Source of the DNA: Mastigias papua
Lineage: Eukaryota > Cnidaria > Scyphozoa > Rhizostomeae > Mastigiidae
Length of the DNA: 64,000 nt
Direction: 5' to 3'
Assembly: GCA_964019165.1 (NCBI GenBank)
Contig: OZ025281.1
Span: 1,626,001-1,690,000 of the forward strand
Part shown: in pieces, positions 62,888-64,000 of the stretch
How the letters are laid out: each line of letters begins with the position of its first letter
Numbering within the stretch: position 1 is the first letter of the stretch
Notes under the pieces: model-generated
What the model was told of the DNA's origin: nothing
What the model saw: only the letters and a program-made list of their open reading frames with translations
Databases searched by the model: none
Made by a program: the position numbers and the translations under genes

Positions 62888-64000
62888 AAACCATTGCTTC
62901 TTCACGGCCATGAAAGGTCGATAACAAAAATCAGGTATAACAGAGAAGGTGATCTGCTGTTTTCAACTGCAAAAGACAACAAGCCAACAGTGTGGTATTC
63001 CTTAAATGGTGAGAGGCTTGGAACCTATGAGGGACATAATGGAGCTGTATGGGCCAATGATGTCACTTGTATCCTTTTTGTTGTAAATGTGATATTTTCA
63101 TTGTAAAGACTTTTACATATTGGCTCAAGCTATTTCAAAATATTGTCTTGTTGGCATCATCAATCAAGCATCTTTAGAATTTCTATGACATCATAGGTTT
63201 TATTGCAATATATTGATTTGCTTATAATGCTGAATAATTTGAGCATTGACATTTTGTGTCAGGTTTCTGTACTGCACTCGCCTGTTGTGAGTGTGTGACA
63301 TTTGATGATAGTACTGAAGAGAAAGTGGCTGTTAAGAAATATGATATAACATCATATGATATGACATGACATGACATGACATGACATGATGTGACATGAT
63401 ATGATATGATATGATTGATATGATATGATATGATGTGATATGATATGATATGATATGATTGATATGGTATGATATGGTATGATATGATATGATTGATATG
63501 ATTGATATGATATATGATATATGATATATGATATATGATATATGATATGATATATGATATATGATATATGATATATGATATATGATATATGATATATGAT
63601 ATATGATATATGATATGATGTGATATGATATGATATGATATGATATTATATATGATATGATATTTGATATGATATGATGTGATAAGACATGGTATGATAT
63701 AATATATTGACACACTATCTCCATTTACATGATTTTTCATAGTGCCAACTAATTTACAAAATAATGTTCTTTAGAACCAAGAATCAGAGGAAAAATAAGG
63801 AATTAGAAAAGGAACTTCATTCCCTTTGTCATAGAAGGAACAAGCTATCAGTTTTTCTCTTAACATCAGACAACAGGGGATACCAACTACTTTTTGACTG
63901 GTGCTGCTGACAATACAGCAATTTTGTGGGACACTGAGACAGGGAAAAAGCTATCAGAAATTGTCACACAGTCTGCTGTAAGAACATGTAATTTTTCATA
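62888..64000 (+). CDS. EIF3I: eIF3 subunit i (TRIP-1 type WD40 protein), 5' part, runs off the window
   Basis: Two exons are visible: 62888-63068 and 63877-64000 (open at the edge). The first reads [20 protein letters not shown], then [23 protein letters not shown] and [12 protein letters not shown]. After the intron, [25 protein letters not shown] and AVRTCNFS follow. Residue for residue this follows the opening WD40 repeats of animal eIF3i ([27 protein letters not shown]). Family role: a scaffold WD40 beta-propeller of the translation initiation factor eIF3 complex in the cytoplasm. The joint TGG (Trp) split T|GG is forced by the conserved 'WDT' and fixes both splice sites. Missing: the ATG exon (candidate at 62400) and everything after about residue 102. 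Confidence 0.95.
63069..63876 (+). other. Intron with U12-type splice signals in eIF3i
   Basis: The donor reads GTATCCTTTTT, matching the U12 consensus (G/A)TATCCTTT at all positions. Near the 3' end TTCTCTTAAC matches the U12 branch site TTCCTTAAC with one inserted base. It lies 12 nt before the used acceptor GACAACAG, inside the narrow U12 window. A nearer AG, 4-5 nt after the branch site, is skipped, as expected. 808 nt long, holding a GATAT repeat. Confidence 0.8.
63336..63706. repeat. GATAT/GATATAT satellite-like array
   Basis: About 370 nt of 5- and 7-nt units: TATGA, TGACA near the left end, and ATATATG in the middle. Reading frames across it on the minus strand are repeats of Ile-Ser-Tyr-His and are not genes. 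Confidence 0.95.

Noticed and set aside
63222..63740. Long minus-strand frames of about 130-170 codons
   Set aside because: They consist of repeated Ile-Ser-Tyr-His from the GATAT array and overlap the eIF3i intron.

Overview
The window is animal nuclear DNA: AT-rich, with spliced genes, GT-AG introns, long simple-sequence repeats and several transposon classes. The gene set is metazoan: two nicotinic-type Cys-loop receptor subunits with the vicinal cysteine pair, the cohesin acetyltransferase ESCO, RidA, acyl-protein thioesterase and eIF3i. A non-bilaterian or invertebrate animal such as a cnidarian fits best, but the species cannot be named from the sequence.

Layout. 2222-9850 (-) is a complete seven-exon RidA gene. 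12113-22195 (-) and 33090-37014 (-) are two nicotinic receptor-like subunit genes with the same five-exon plan (signal-peptide exon, then 131, 45 and 110 nt exons, then one long exon of about 1.1 kb). They are separated by about 11 kb in which no gene was recognised. 44384-48881 (-) is an acyl-protein thioesterase (LYPLA-type) gene whose 3' exons could not all be found. About 1 kb away and divergent, 49849-60166 (+) is a nine-exon ESCO gene. Its intron 7 holds a full-length antisense Ty3/Gypsy retrotransposon (55396-59756) with identical 151-bp LTRs and a 5-bp target duplication. From 62.4 or 62.9 kb to the right edge (+) lies the 5' part of eIF3i, including an intron with U12-type splice signals.

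No shared pathway ties the genes together. The two receptor subunits are clearly duplicates of one another and could co-assemble; the other genes are unrelated housekeeping functions. The rest is repeats: several LINE 3' remnants, a palindromic MITE, a dispersed repeat family with at least two >300-bp copies, a tRNA-derived SINE remnant and many microsatellites.

Exon boundaries were worked out by hand from reading-frame continuity, splice dinucleotides and family conservation. For RidA, ESCO and both receptor genes the summed exon length is an exact multiple of three. Promoters, transcription starts and UTRs could not be established.
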